From Rheinheimera sp. EpRS3 (GTDB lineage: Bacteria > Pseudomonadota > Gammaproteobacteria > Enterobacterales > Alteromonadaceae), in contig NZ_LNQS01000008.1 of NCBI RefSeq assembly GCF_001513785.1, positions 744,001-808,000 of the forward strand: a stretch of 64,000 bases of DNA. The letters run 5' to 3'. Positions within the stretch are counted from its first letter, which is position 1, and every line of letters begins with the position of its first letter. A program made the translations under genes and the position numbers. Shown here piece after piece: positions 1-9,084 of the stretch. The notes under the pieces are model-generated. The model was not told where the DNA came from and did not search any database. It was given only the letters and a program-made list of their open reading frames with translations.

Positions 1-130
1 GCAGAAAAACCGAGGCGCCGGGCGCGAGTGCCAGCTGATTAAACCAACTGACTAACAAAGGATTGGCCGCCGCCTGATGAAAAGCAATCTGTCTTTTTTG
101 CCATTTTTCCTGCCAGAAATCCGGGTCCAC
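1..130 (-). CDS. tpm: Thiopurine S-methyltransferase, 5' part (runs off window start)
   Basis: Read on the minus strand, a GTG start at 130 is preceded by AGGAGG four bases upstream and opens 43 codons that run off the window edge. The product begins (M)DPDFWQEKWQKRQIAFHQ and continues with ANPLLVSWFNQLALAPGA. This is the N-terminal pattern of bacterial thiopurine methyltransferases: FW.EKW, then F-H-Q, then NPLL, then the approach to the SAM-binding loop. The family uses S-adenosylmethionine to methylate thiopurines and, in bacteria, selenium or tellurium compounds in the cytosol. The reading frame is clean up to the edge. The rest of the gene, including the catalytic core, is outside the window. 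It is shorter than a typical ORF-length cut-off and easily missed. Confidence 0.85.
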   Translation of the reverse strand, partial: MDPDFWQEKWQKRQIAFHQAAANPLLVSWFNQLALAPGASVFL

Positions 131-355
131 GCGCCCTCCTTTTGCTCTGATGCTAATAATGTGTTGCTGTCAGTTACTTCGGCAATGCCATTTCGCACAA
201 CCGGTTTGCTGTCGATACTAGCATTGTTTGTACGATTTCTTGCGCTAGCTCTTGCCCTGGCTCAGCTGCCGCCGGGCATTAATCGGAATTAGGTTAAAAG
301 TTTGAGCAAGGATAATTTTGATCTGGCCCTAAATATTATTATGATCGTCTTATAT

Positions 356-1264
356 TTACAGACGCCGCCTGAGATCATCGAGCAACCACTGGCCAGCCTG
401 CCCCAGGGGCCGGTTACGCGTATGTGCGGCATAAATCGTCAGGCCTTCCTCTGGCGTCGGATCGTTTTCAATACACAGCGGAACCAGGCGTCCATCTCGT
501 ATCAACGTTGATACGAGATGTTCAGGCATGCGGCACCATCCGAAACCACCGAGTAAAAAGTCGAGGCGCCGGCCGAGATCCACGAAGCGCCAAAATCTCA
601 CACTTGCCAGCCCAAAGTTTGCGCTTCCGGGATCAATTGGGTCCGATAGAACAAGCTGAACATGCGGCTCCAAATCGATTTGCGTCGCCGCACGGCCAAG
701 CCTGGCAAGCGGATGCCCCGGGGCTACCACCGCCTGCATCCGGACGCGTAGCAATGGATAAGCGGTAATGTCATCCGGAACAGCAGGAAGCAGCAAGCAG
801 ATACCGATTGCAGTCGAGTCATTTCTGAGTCGCCGCAACGAGCCGCCCAACCCTTCGGTTGAAAAACTGACAGGCAGATTCGGAAAGGCCAGGCTCAGGG
901 CGGACAGACTTTCGATGAATGGAGCCGAGGGCACTAAAGGATCGATTGCAATGACGAGCTCCGGTTCCAGGCCCATGCGAACCCCCTTTGCGACTCCCTC
1001 GAACCTTGCAGCGCTTGCCAATACCAAGCGCGCCTGTTCGACAAGAACCCGCCCGGTGTCTGTCAAAATTGGCCGGTAGCCACTGCGCTCAAACAGCGAC
1101 ACGCCTTGGATATCCTCAAGTGTCGAGATCGTTTGGCTTATCGCGGATTGGACGCGACCCAGCTTTCGCCCTGCAGCCGAAAAACTGCCCACATCCGCAA
1201 TTGTCACCAAAACCCGAAGCTGATCAAGTGTAAGACTTCCTATCAAGGTGCACTCCAAATCCAT
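356..1264 (-). CDS. LysR-family transcriptional regulator
   Basis: This 302-residue protein has a LysR-type helix-turn-helix at about residues 10-70 (LTLDQLRVLVTIADVGSFSA, then VQSAISQTISTLE). A periplasmic-binding-like effector domain follows from about residue 95 to the end. The ATG at 1264 is preferred over an adjacent GTG, although no strong ribosome site is visible. It is transcribed divergently from the azoreductase gene 130 bp away, the usual LysR arrangement, so control of that gene is a reasonable inference. The effector is unknown. Codon choice looks richer in GTC, CGC and ATC than that of most genes in the window, which would fit acquisition by transfer, but no statistic was computed. 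Confidence 0.85.
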   Translation of the reverse strand: MDLECTLIGSLTLDQLRVLVTIADVGSFSAAGRKLGRVQSAISQTISTLEDIQGVSLFERSGYRPILTDTGRVLVEQARLVLASAARFEGVAKGVRMGLEPELVIAIDPLVPSAPFIESLSALSLAFPNLPVSFSTEGLGGSLRRLRNDSTAIGICLLLPAVPDDITAYPLLRVRMQAVVAPGHPLARLGRAATQIDLEPHVQLVLSDPIDPGSANFGLASVRFWRFVDLGRRLDFLLGGFGWCRMPEHLVSTLIRDGRLVPLCIENDPTPEEGLTIYAAHTRNRPLGQAGQWLLDDLRRRL

Positions 1265-1327
1265 CACAAATACCGATATTCTCTATCATATTTTAATCAC
1301 TTATCTTAATAAAGAGGTTGTTATATA

Positions 1328-1353
1328 TTCTCCATACACCCAGCTTGGGAGAA
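1328..1353. promoter_or_regulatory. Inverted repeat in the lysR-azoR divergent promoter region
   Basis: TTCTCC (1328-1333) and GGAGAA (1348-1353) form perfect 6-bp arms 14 bp apart, 43 bp upstream of the azoR start. This position fits an operator for the divergent LysR protein or a sigma-70 promoter element. It does not match a canonical T-N11-A site exactly, so the role is only suggested. Confidence 0.3.
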
Positions 1354-1395
1354 AAGCCTTTGTGGCACTCCTGACTACTTTTTAGGAGATTTGAA

Positions 1396-2013
1396 ATGCT
1401 TAAGCTATTGGTCATAGAAGCCAGCCCCCGCGGTGAGCAATCGGTATCACACAACATGACGCGGCGTTTCGTGCATGACTGGGTTACAGCCCACGCCGAT
1501 GGCAAAGTCATCCACCGCAACCTTTTGGAGACTAAACTCCGGTTTGTCGACAACGCCTGGTTGCAAGCGTACTTCACACCTGCGGATAAACAGTCGCCCG
1601 GGATGGCAGACGCGCTGCGCCTATCAGACGAACTCGTGGAGGAATTACTCGCCGCTGATCACATTGTTATTGCAACGCCCGTGTACAACTACAATGTGCC
1701 GGCTGTCCTTAAAGCCTGGGTGGACCACATCGTTCGCAAAGGCATGACATTGGGCTTTGATGGAAGCGGACTCGTGACCGGCAAGAAAGCGACAGTACTG
1801 ATCGCATCAGGCGGTATCTATACCGAGGGATCACCCATTCAGGACCGCGACATCGCCTCCCGGTATCTGCGCCTGATCCTTGGCGTGATCGGTATCAGCG
1901 ACGTGACGCTCGTTGCTGGCGGTGGGGCGAAGGCGGTAGATTTAGGCGAGGAAACCATGCAGGGCTTCGTGGGAAAGCTCGGCGAGCAGCTTAAGCTAGC
2001 TGCGAACGTCTAA
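1396..2013 (+). CDS. azoR: FMN-dependent NADH-azoreductase
   Basis: This 205-residue flavodoxin-fold protein has the AzoR/AcpD layout. It starts with a first beta strand and phosphate-binding loop ([15 protein letters not shown], residues 4-18). The FMN-contacting [19 protein letters not shown] follows at about 93-111, and then SGGIYTEGS. The family reduces azo compounds and quinones by two-electron transfer from NADH and is cytosolic. An AGGAG ribosome site lies eight bases before the ATG. It is divergent from the LysR gene and probably controlled by it, as in quinone-sensing LysR/azoR pairs; that control is inferred. Length equals the family norm. Confidence 0.93.
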   Translation: MLKLLVIEASPRGEQSVSHNMTRRFVHDWVTAHADGKVIHRNLLETKLRFVDNAWLQAYFTPADKQSPGMADALRLSDELVEELLAADHIVIATPVYNYNVPAVLKAWVDHIVRKGMTLGFDGSGLVTGKKATVLIASGGIYTEGSPIQDRDIASRYLRLILGVIGISDVTLVAGGGAKAVDLGEETMQGFVGKLGEQLKLAANV

Positions 2014-2166
2014 ACGTGAATGGAGGAATCGCGGTTTAACCGTATTTTGGGGATGCTTTCGCAGAAAACGCGTTCGGCGCTGCCGCTATGAGTCGATGGA
2101 GTCAGTGACGTTGATATTTCTGTAAGTAACTTTTGCCTACAGCAAATCAATGTCACCCTATTGATT

Positions 2167-2333
2167 TTATATGCCCTTCACCAGCACCGACGTTTTTCTT
2201 GATCCTACAGACCTCTTATTAGGGTCATAGAAGGTTTCTACCAGTTCAAAACCGGCTTTTCGCATCATGCCAGCAGAAGCTCTCTCATTTGTTTAAAATC
2301 ATCGTCATTCAGAGGTCTGGAATGTATTTTCAT
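2167..2333 (-). pseudogene. GNAT acetyltransferase remnant with internal deletion
   Basis: On the minus strand an ATG at 2333, with GGTGGA just upstream, opens 22 codons (MKIHSRPLNDDDFKQMRELL...) resembling the first strand and helix of a GNAT acetyltransferase, then meets TGA. Overlapping it in another frame are about 40 codons reading NERASAGMMRKAGFELVE, ending KTSVLVKGI and TAA at 2167. N-x-x-(A/S)-x-x-x-x-x-K-x-G-F is the typical GNAT C-terminal motif (acetyl-CoA helix followed by beta 6). Together they look like the two ends of one gene joined out of frame by loss of roughly 100 internal codons. It lies immediately downstream of, and co-directional with, the nuclease gene. The rest of the 332-bp gap (2014-2166) shows nothing I can assign. 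Confidence 0.55.
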
Positions 2334-2345
2334 GTTCCACCAGTT

Positions 2346-4610
2346 TTATTTTGTCGGAAGTTCTGCCGCACAGCGCCTGGCATTAATCAGCTTTAATAAC
2401 TCCACCGTTGCGGTTGCGTCATCCAGTGCACGGTGGTGGTTGGTGAGTTTAATGTCGAACTCTTCGCACAGCTTGCCCAGGCTGTAAGATTGCAGCCCCG
2501 GATAATAACGGCGCATATTAACTACGGTACAGAGCTGCGGCATATCAAAGGGTTGCTCTAAACGGGCGAACTCGCTGCGGATAAAGCCGTAATCGAACTT
2601 GGCGTTGTGTGCGACAAAAACAGCACCTTGTAAAAATTCGGCGAGCTTAGCGGCAATATCGGCAAAGCTGGGGGCATCCGCTACCATGGCGCTGTTAATA
2701 CCGGTTAGCCGGGTAATAAAAGACGGGATATAACGGCCCGGGTTTAACAGCGTACTAAAGGTGCCCAATACTTCACCGGCCTGCACCTTAACCGCGCCGA
2801 TTTCGATAACGCGATCTGTCCCCGCTTTGCCGCCGGTGGTTTCGACGTCCAGCACCACATACAGCCGGTTTGGGTCAACTATCCACTGCAGTTTTTCTAT
2901 GCGCGCGCTAAAACCGGCGTTTTGCAGCGCTAACAGCCGGGCTAACTGGTGACGCTGTATTTTATCGCCGGGGGCTTTTACTTCGATAAATTCAAGCTGG
3001 TTATCTTTGAGCAAAAACAGATCCGGGTAACCGCTACTATAGCGGCTAAAATCCTGCGCCATGGCGCGCAGTATTGGCACTAAGCTGTTTACCCCCTCTA
3101 CTTTGGGGGCGTGTTGCAATAGCGGCAGTAACTGCTCTGCTAAATCGTTGTGCCAGTAAAACAAGCTATTGGCTTTGCCGTAATGCGCCGTTAAAGCACT
3201 AAGCAGTGTGCTGGTTGCAGTTGGCGCGGCCAGCTGGTTTAGCTTTTGCTCAATCTCAGTGGCAAACTGCTGATAAAAGCCGCCGCTGGCTAAATTGCGC
3301 GGCCGGCGCTCAAACGGGTTATGCAGGGTGCTGTCGCTATGCTCGAATAATTCATGCCAGAACCACAGGCCAAACAGTGCCAGCCAGAGGTTGTTCTCGG
3401 CGTGAAATACCGTATAACCCTGTGCGGCATAATGCGCCATTAAGCCTTGCTCGGCTTTACCCAGATACAGCTCGTCTACCCCTACCTGCGGCGCATCGTG
3501 CAGTAATTGCGTAAGCTGCGATCTTTTACGGCCACTAGTGGTTTCACCAAACTTACGCTGGTAAAAATCTTCGGCAAACAACCATTCTTCGTCGCAGCTG
3601 GGGTCGTCTAATAACTGCTGTAAATACTGTTGGCAGCGCTCCTGATTACCCGTGGTTTGCCCTTGTTGCGCATATAAACGGGCCAGCCGCTCACTGGCCG
3701 GAAAGCCATTACTTTGCTGGTAAAACGCGATGGCAATATCGTTCAGCTTATATTGCTCGGCCAGCTTACCCAGCTGATAACAGCGATCGCTGCGCTTTAG
3801 CAGTAAGGCGTTATCATCTGGCAGTGGCCACTGCGCCACCTCCTTCAGCCACTGGCTCAGCAGCACTGCAGCATTATCCGGTTGTTTTTTTAGCTGCTTG
3901 CCAAGTTCGATAATGGCCGGTTTGGCTTTAGCCAGCTGATAGGCCAGCAGTGCCTGCTGGGCTTGCGTAAAGCGCGGCGTAAACTGCTGTTTAAACTGGC
4001 CGGTTTGGCGGATGCCTAAATCACGCAGGGTAAATAATGATAAGTTGGCTTCAAGGCGGCCAAAATAGAGAAAATAAATATAGTTAAGTGCGTCCTGCCG
4101 TTGCAGCACCACATAGCGCTGTGGCAACCGGGCAATAAGCACCAGCCAGTTTACCGGCAGCTTTAAGGCTGCGCCCAGCAGTTGCGGTTTGGTTTGGCTT
4201 TTCTTAATGCTGCTGGCATCGGTGTGGGCGTGCTCAGCGTTAGCCAGCTCTGCTTTTGCCAGTTGCAGTAATTGCCATAAAGTGTCTTTAGATAAACGCA
4301 GCCAAAAATCGGCGAGATCAGGTTCAGTTAACGTTGCAATAAAACCGGCCTGAGTTAACTCGTCCAGCACCGGTGCGGTTGGGCCAATTTCGCTGTAGCT
4401 AAGCTCGGTATCGGCAAATACGCTGCCTTTGCGGTTAAGCATGCGCACCAGCAGTTGCTGCGCTGCTGCGCTTAAGGCGGCAAAATCCTGCAATAAGGCA
4501 CGGCTATCGTTGGTTAATACGCCCTGATAGTGCGCCGCGACAAACTGCAGCAGCTCGTTAAAGTGCTGCAGGTAATATCCACTATCGAGTTCTTTGCGCG
4601 GCGCGGCCAT
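2346..4610 (-). CDS. FAN1-like VRR-NUC nuclease fused to a DEDDh 3'-5' exonuclease
   Basis: This is a 754-residue fusion. An AGGAG lies just before the ATG at 4610, so I start there and not at an upstream in-frame ATG. Residues are numbered here from that upstream Met (subtract 8). Residues 10-520 resemble the helical body of bacterial FAN1 proteins. The VRR-NUC active site follows: Y536-P-D-L, then E551-V-K with APGDK, matching the PD-(D/E)XK pattern. A complete DnaQ-type exonuclease then follows, with D596-x-E598, H-N-A-K-F-D681, and H734-x4-D739 in HHRALDDA. FAN1 proteins cut 5' flaps and unhook interstrand crosslinks; DEDDh domains digest 3' ends. One polypeptide could therefore process both ends of a repair intermediate. 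Neither catalytic set is missing a residue. The VRR-NUC and exonuclease calls are firm; the FAN1 body assignment is inferred. Confidence 0.85.
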   Translation of the reverse strand: MAAPRKELDSGYYLQHFNELLQFVAAHYQGVLTNDSRALLQDFAALSAAAQQLLVRMLNRKGSVFADTELSYSEIGPTAPVLDELTQAGFIATLTEPDLADFWLRLSKDTLWQLLQLAKAELANAEHAHTDASSIKKSQTKPQLLGAALKLPVNWLVLIARLPQRYVVLQRQDALNYIYFLYFGRLEANLSLFTLRDLGIRQTGQFKQQFTPRFTQAQQALLAYQLAKAKPAIIELGKQLKKQPDNAAVLLSQWLKEVAQWPLPDDNALLLKRSDRCYQLGKLAEQYKLNDIAIAFYQQSNGFPASERLARLYAQQGQTTGNQERCQQYLQQLLDDPSCDEEWLFAEDFYQRKFGETTSGRKRSQLTQLLHDAPQVGVDELYLGKAEQGLMAHYAAQGYTVFHAENNLWLALFGLWFWHELFEHSDSTLHNPFERRPRNLASGGFYQQFATEIEQKLNQLAAPTATSTLLSALTAHYGKANSLFYWHNDLAEQLLPLLQHAPKVEGVNSLVPILRAMAQDFSRYSSGYPDLFLLKDNQLEFIEVKAPGDKIQRHQLARLLALQNAGFSARIEKLQWIVDPNRLYVVLDVETTGGKAGTDRVIEIGAVKVQAGEVLGTFSTLLNPGRYIPSFITRLTGINSAMVADAPSFADIAAKLAEFLQGAVFVAHNAKFDYGFIRSEFARLEQPFDMPQLCTVVNMRRYYPGLQSYSLGKLCEEFDIKLTNHHRALDDATATVELLKLINARRCAAELPTK

Positions 4611-4642
4611 TAATCTCCTGTCTGTGTTAAACAATAGTCATG

Positions 4643-5614
4643 TTAAGCAATAACAGTACTAACCAGATAACCGGTATAACCGATAAACACTGCCAGCAAA
4701 ATACCGCCTTCTACCCGGTTTATACGGCCCTGCTTTTTATAGCCGTAGCCCATTACAAACACTGCTGCGGTTAATACGGCCATTAAGGTCCAGTCACGGG
4801 TTAACACCACGGCATCAACTGCCATTGGCTCTATAGCTGCCGCTATACCTACCACGGCCAGCGTATTAAACAGGTTTGAACCGATAATATTACCCAGCGC
4901 AATATCATGCTCGCCTTTTTTAATGGCGATTAACGACGATGCCAGCTCGGGCAGCGAGGTACCAACAGCAACAACAGTTAAACCAATCACCAGGTCGCTA
5001 ACGCCCAGGCCCTGGGCAATAAACACGGCGCCGTAAACCAGCATGCGCGACGCAACAATTAACAACACCAGGCCTACCAGTAACCAGATAATGGCCTGCT
5101 TCAATGTCATTTTGGTGCTGTCGGTCAGCTCGTCGTTCATTTCAGTAGCCAGCGCATCTTGCGGGTTACGCATGCCCTGCCAGATTGACCAGCCCATTAA
5201 TACAAAGAATACGCCCAGCAAACACGCAGCATCAAAGCTGGTTAGCTGATGATCAAACAACAACCAACCGGCGAATAAGGTAACCAGCATTAAAATAGGC
5301 AGCTCTTTGCGCAGCACCTGAGAGTGCACAGCAATAGGGCTAAGCAGGGCAACCAAGCCCAGAATAAGGGCGATATTGGTAATATTAGAACCATAAGCAT
5401 TGCCCAGCGCCAGTGCCGGGTTACCGTCGGCGGCGGCCATGGCCGACACCACCATTTCCGGTGCTGAGGTACCAAAACCGACAATAAGCATACCAATTAA
5501 TAACGGCGGCATACCGGCATAACGGGCGGTGGCTGCTGCACCATCTACAAAGCGGTCAGCACTCCATACCAGAAGTGCCAAACCGGCAATTAACGCGACT
5601 ACTGCCAATAACAT
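4643..5614 (-). CDS. yrbG: Calcium/sodium antiporter, YrbG/CaCA family
   Basis: This 323-residue inner-membrane protein has about ten hydrophobic segments and the two internal alpha-repeats of the CaCA superfamily. The first is GFGTSAPEMVVS with GNAYGSNITN; the second is AVGTSLPELASS with GNIIGSNLFN. The conserved Glu of each repeat (in APE and LPE) is the cation-binding residue. The family exchanges Na+ for Ca2+ across the inner membrane. AAGGAC precedes the ATG. It ends 32 bp before the nuclease gene on the same strand and is divergent from the small membrane protein gene upstream. The exact substrate ions are inferred from the family. Confidence 0.92.
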   Translation of the reverse strand: MLLAVVALIAGLALLVWSADRFVDGAAATARYAGMPPLLIGMLIVGFGTSAPEMVVSAMAAADGNPALALGNAYGSNITNIALILGLVALLSPIAVHSQVLRKELPILMLVTLFAGWLLFDHQLTSFDAACLLGVFFVLMGWSIWQGMRNPQDALATEMNDELTDSTKMTLKQAIIWLLVGLVLLIVASRMLVYGAVFIAQGLGVSDLVIGLTVVAVGTSLPELASSLIAIKKGEHDIALGNIIGSNLFNTLAVVGIAAAIEPMAVDAVVLTRDWTLMAVLTAAVFVMGYGYKKQGRINRVEGGILLAVFIGYTGYLVSTVIA

Positions 5615-5750
5615 TGTTTTGTCCTTAACTTAGCTGATAACTGCGCGCAGCATAGCATGCAGTTATTTTAGCGCGAAGCGGTGACAAGGCCTTTTTGAAA
5701 CTAAAGTTTAAACAGGTTAAGCTTGCCGCAACCTTGCAACGGAGCACACC

Positions 5751-5939
5751 ATGACCACGTTAATTACCATTTTAGCCCTGCTGTTTGCCGCGCTGTTTAT
5801 TCTGGTTACACTGGCAGAAAAGTTTGGCAGCCGCGACACAGAAAAAACCGCCAAACTCAGCCGTTATATTATTCCGCTGATGATTGCGCTGGTGGCGGCA
5901 CAGGTGATCCGTTTTGTGTTTTTCCCTGAACACGGCTAA
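5751..5939 (+). CDS. Small two-helix membrane protein of unknown function
   Basis: This 62-residue protein has two hydrophobic helices (about residues 4-21 and 42-57), separated by a charged stretch (EKFGSRDTEKTAKLSR). GGAG lies eight bases before the ATG. It is divergent from yrbG, so it has its own upstream region. The last 71 bases overlap the 3' end of the RND pump gene on the opposite strand, in antisense. I recognise no family. The good ribosome site and sensible membrane topology support a real gene. Because the overlap also encodes the pump's C-terminus, part of the hydrophobic pattern could be coincidental. Confidence 0.6.
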   Translation: MTTLITILALLFAALFILVTLAEKFGSRDTEKTAKLSRYIIPLMIALVAAQVIRFVFFPEHG

Positions 5940-8900
5940 GCACCGTTACCAGCAGCGCCGGTAAAAATGTCAGACTGATCAGCGTAGAAAACAACAAACC
6001 ACACAGCACTATAATGCCGACGCCGCGATACAGCTCTGTACCCTCGCCCGGAATTAACACCAGCGGCGCCAAACCAAAAACGGTGGTAGCGGTAGACATT
6101 AATATCGGCCGTAGCCGCGTTGCCACGGCCTCTACTACGGCTTCGGTTACCGCCATATGGCCACCACGCAGGTTATTGCGGCTTTGATCAACAATTAAAA
6201 TCGGGTTATTCACCACAGTACCCAACAAAATTAAAAAGCCCAGCATGGTGATCATATCAAACGGCTGATGAAAACCGCCCAGCCCCACCAGCGCCAACGC
6301 ACTGCTGACACCGTTAACCGCCGCCAGGCCAACCAAAGCGCCGGCCAGCCCCAGTGGCACAGTAGCCAGAATAAACAGCGGGTAACCCCAATGGGTGAAA
6401 ATGGCCACCAGCAGCAGGTAAATTAATACAATGGCGATAACAAAGTTACTGCCGAGTGCAGCTTTGGTTTCATCCAGCTGATCAGAAGCGCCGGAGATAT
6501 CCAGCGTAACGCCGGAACCTATAGCACCATCACGCTGCAATTGCGGCACCAGTTGCTGCTGCACTATCGCCACGGCCGTTTCCAGTGCGACCTCGCGCGG
6601 TGGCACTATGTACAGCGTTACGGTACGGCGGCCATCAACCCGGCGCAGAGTGTCACTGTCGGCCACCTCAACCAGATCAGCCAGGCTGTTAAGCGGCAAT
6701 ACGGCACCCTGTGGCGTTAATACAGGCATTTGTGCCAGCCTGGACAAGCTTTGCTCTGCCCCGGCGCTGCTGAACAGGAAAATATCGACTTTATCGTCTG
6801 CCAGAAAAAACTCATCCACAAAGGCGCCATCACTGAGTGCCGATACGGCAAAGCCAAAATCGGCGGCGCTAAAATTAAGCTCGGCCAGGCGCTGCCAGCG
6901 CGGACGGATCTCCACTAACGGCTGATCCAACGACAACGACGATGGCTCTGAGCTTAACTGTGGGTTGTCAAACAGCTGGCCTGCCGCCACATAAGCTGCA
7001 TCTGCGGTGCTATATAAACTGGCTAAATCCGGCCCGGAAATATCCAGCGCTACCGCCCGGGTACCGCCGTCATTGCTACTGATAATAGAGCCTCGCGACG
7101 AAAATGCCCGCATACCGGGATACTGGCGAAACAGCTCGGTTATCGCATCCATCATGGCACCGATATCCTGCGGCCGGGTGGGCTCGCTTAATACACGGAT
7201 GCGCCCTACCGATACACTGAGCGAGTAATACTGCAACGACGGCATAGTGGTTTCGCCGCGATCAAATAACGCCGGATCAGCATTTACCTGGGCGCTAAGG
7301 TAGGTTTTTACTTCCTCGGCGATCACAGCCATTTCTGACAGGTTATAACCGGGCGGCGCTATCATTGACGAAAAGGCTTTTGGCTCTTCGCCCTCGGGTA
7401 AATATTCGGCCGGGGGCAGCAAATACCAGGCAGCGCCCAGTGTGAGCAGTGCGGTAAGTGCCAATACCAAGCCACGGCGCAAACTGGTACGCACAACCGC
7501 CTGTACCATGCGTAATATGGCACCGGGTGCCAGGCTCTGGCTGTCTTCCTGTGCGTTGTCCTGGTGCATGCTGTCTTGGTGCATAGCTGCGCTTTTACCA
7601 AAGCCCAGCCGGGCAATGGCGGCTGGCACCACAAACACTGCCACCAGCATAGAAGCAATAATTGCCGCAGCAATGGCAATGGCGATATCGGAGTACAGCT
7701 GGCCGGCTTCCTGTTCGACAAATAAGATCGGCATAAAGACCAGCACTGTGGTCAGGGTTGAAGCCAGTACAGCAGGCCAGACATCGCGCACACCGCGTAT
7801 AGCGCCTTCAATACGGTCCAGGCCGCGCCTTCGCGCCTGCTCGATACTTTCCAGCACTACTATGGTGTTATCTACTGTCATGCCGATAGCAAAAGCGACA
7901 CCTGCCAGCGAAATAACATTGATGGTGCGGCCAAACGCCAGCAGGCCTAAAAACGCCGCTATAGTACAAATGGGCACACCAATTACCCCTACAAACGTAG
8001 CGCGGCCAGAGCGCAAAAACAGATACATCACTAAAGTAGCCAGTGAAGCGCCCAATGCCAGGTTGGTCCAGACATTGGCGATAGAATCTTCAACGTAGCG
8101 CACATCATCGCTTATCAGCATCAGTTGCAGGCCGTTGGGCGCCAGCATATCGCGGTTAACCTGCTCTACCACCTGCAGCATGCCTTGCTTAATGTTAATA
8201 ACATTAGAGCCGGGCTCACGCCGTACAGATAACCCCAGCGTTTGTTCACCATCGGCAAACGATAAATCGCGCACTTCAAAGTGGTCCAGCACTATGGTGG
8301 CCACATCTTTCAACCGCACCTGATTATCGCCCTGCTGGGTTAGGATCAGGTTTTCCAGCTCGTCGATACGATCAAACCGGCCCACCATCCGCAGCAAATA
8401 GCGCCGCTTACCGCTGTCGATATCACCGGCTGAGCTGTCACGGTTACGGGCGCGGATTACGTCACGCACATCAGTCAGGCTAATGCCGCGCTGCGCCAGC
8501 CTGGCCGGGTCAACCAACACCTGAACCTGGCGCTCGGCGCCGCCGCTAACACCCACTTCAGACACGCCTGGCACCCGCTCCATTTGCGGCCGCACATAGT
8601 CGTCGGCGTAATCGCGCAGCATATCCATATCCAGCTTAAGCGGGTTACCGCTTAGTGGCATCAGGCGAAAATACATAAAAGCATTGCTGGAATAGGAACT
8701 GCTAAATAAGCGCGGCTGGTCAACGTTTTCCGGATAAGCCGATACCTGGCTTAGCGCATTGCTAACGCGGATCAGTGCTTCGTTTACATCAACACCAAAC
8801 GGAAACTCCAGCTCTACCTCAGCCGAGCCGGTACTGGCGCGCGACACCATGCGCTTTAAATTCGGCAGGGTGCGTAAGTAGCGCTCCTGCTCAATCAGAA

Positions 8901-9081
8901 TTTCTTTTTCTACATCCTGTGGCGTGGCGCCGGGCCAGCCGGTAACCACACTGATGGTGCGTACTTCCAGATCGGGGATCATCTGCACCGGAATACGCAG
9001 TGCTGCCACAATGCCCAGTACGCAAATAATTAATACCGCTACGGTAAGAATAGTGCCACGGCGAATACCGGCTTCCAGCAT
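5869..9081 (-). CDS. RND efflux pump, inner-membrane permease subunit
   Basis: This 1070-residue protein is of normal length for RND permeases. It has TM1 at about residues 12-30, two large periplasmic porter/docking regions, and two clusters of transmembrane helices. The TM4 motif reads GMTVDNTIVVLESIE, with a single Asp where AcrB-type pumps have two. The equivalent in the second half is GTVVNNPILIVDQSRNN. The family uses the proton gradient to expel drugs, detergents or other hydrophobic compounds through a TolC-like channel. It starts three bases after the adaptor stop, so the two are co-transcribed. No outer-membrane channel gene is present nearby, so a TolC elsewhere must be shared. The substrate cannot be predicted. 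Confidence 0.93.
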   Translation of the reverse strand: MLEAGIRRGTILTVAVLIICVLGIVAALRIPVQMIPDLEVRTISVVTGWPGATPQDVEKEILIEQERYLRTLPNLKRMVSRASTGSAEVELEFPFGVDVNEALIRVSNALSQVSAYPENVDQPRLFSSSYSSNAFMYFRLMPLSGNPLKLDMDMLRDYADDYVRPQMERVPGVSEVGVSGGAERQVQVLVDPARLAQRGISLTDVRDVIRARNRDSSAGDIDSGKRRYLLRMVGRFDRIDELENLILTQQGDNQVRLKDVATIVLDHFEVRDLSFADGEQTLGLSVRREPGSNVINIKQGMLQVVEQVNRDMLAPNGLQLMLISDDVRYVEDSIANVWTNLALGASLATLVMYLFLRSGRATFVGVIGVPICTIAAFLGLLAFGRTINVISLAGVAFAIGMTVDNTIVVLESIEQARRRGLDRIEGAIRGVRDVWPAVLASTLTTVLVFMPILFVEQEAGQLYSDIAIAIAAAIIASMLVAVFVVPAAIARLGFGKSAAMHQDSMHQDNAQEDSQSLAPGAILRMVQAVVRTSLRRGLVLALTALLTLGAAWYLLPPAEYLPEGEEPKAFSSMIAPPGYNLSEMAVIAEEVKTYLSAQVNADPALFDRGETTMPSLQYYSLSVSVGRIRVLSEPTRPQDIGAMMDAITELFRQYPGMRAFSSRGSIISSNDGGTRAVALDISGPDLASLYSTADAAYVAAGQLFDNPQLSSEPSSLSLDQPLVEIRPRWQRLAELNFSAADFGFAVSALSDGAFVDEFFLADDKVDIFLFSSAGAEQSLSRLAQMPVLTPQGAVLPLNSLADLVEVADSDTLRRVDGRRTVTLYIVPPREVALETAVAIVQQQLVPQLQRDGAIGSGVTLDISGASDQLDETKAALGSNFVIAIVLIYLLLVAIFTHWGYPLFILATVPLGLAGALVGLAAVNGVSSALALVGLGGFHQPFDMITMLGFLILLGTVVNNPILIVDQSRNNLRGGHMAVTEAVVEAVATRLRPILMSTATTVFGLAPLVLIPGEGTELYRGVGIIVLCGLLFSTLISLTFLPALLVTVLSRVQGKTQNGSPVPPPAQSSAE

Positions 9082-9084
9082 GGC

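Noticed and set aside
77-292. 71-residue open frame on the plus strand
   Set aside because: It runs antisense to the tpm start and its ribosome site, and its product has no sensible features.
2040-2090. Possible Tn3-type terminal inverted repeat (GGGG followed by GCAGAAAACGCG)
   Set aside because: Only a few bases match, no partner repeat, transposase or target duplication was seen.
7442-8098. 218-residue open frame antisense to the RND permease
   Set aside because: The permease frame is complete and conserved; the antisense frame is low-complexity (Ser/Thr/Ala rich) and a by-product of codon bias.
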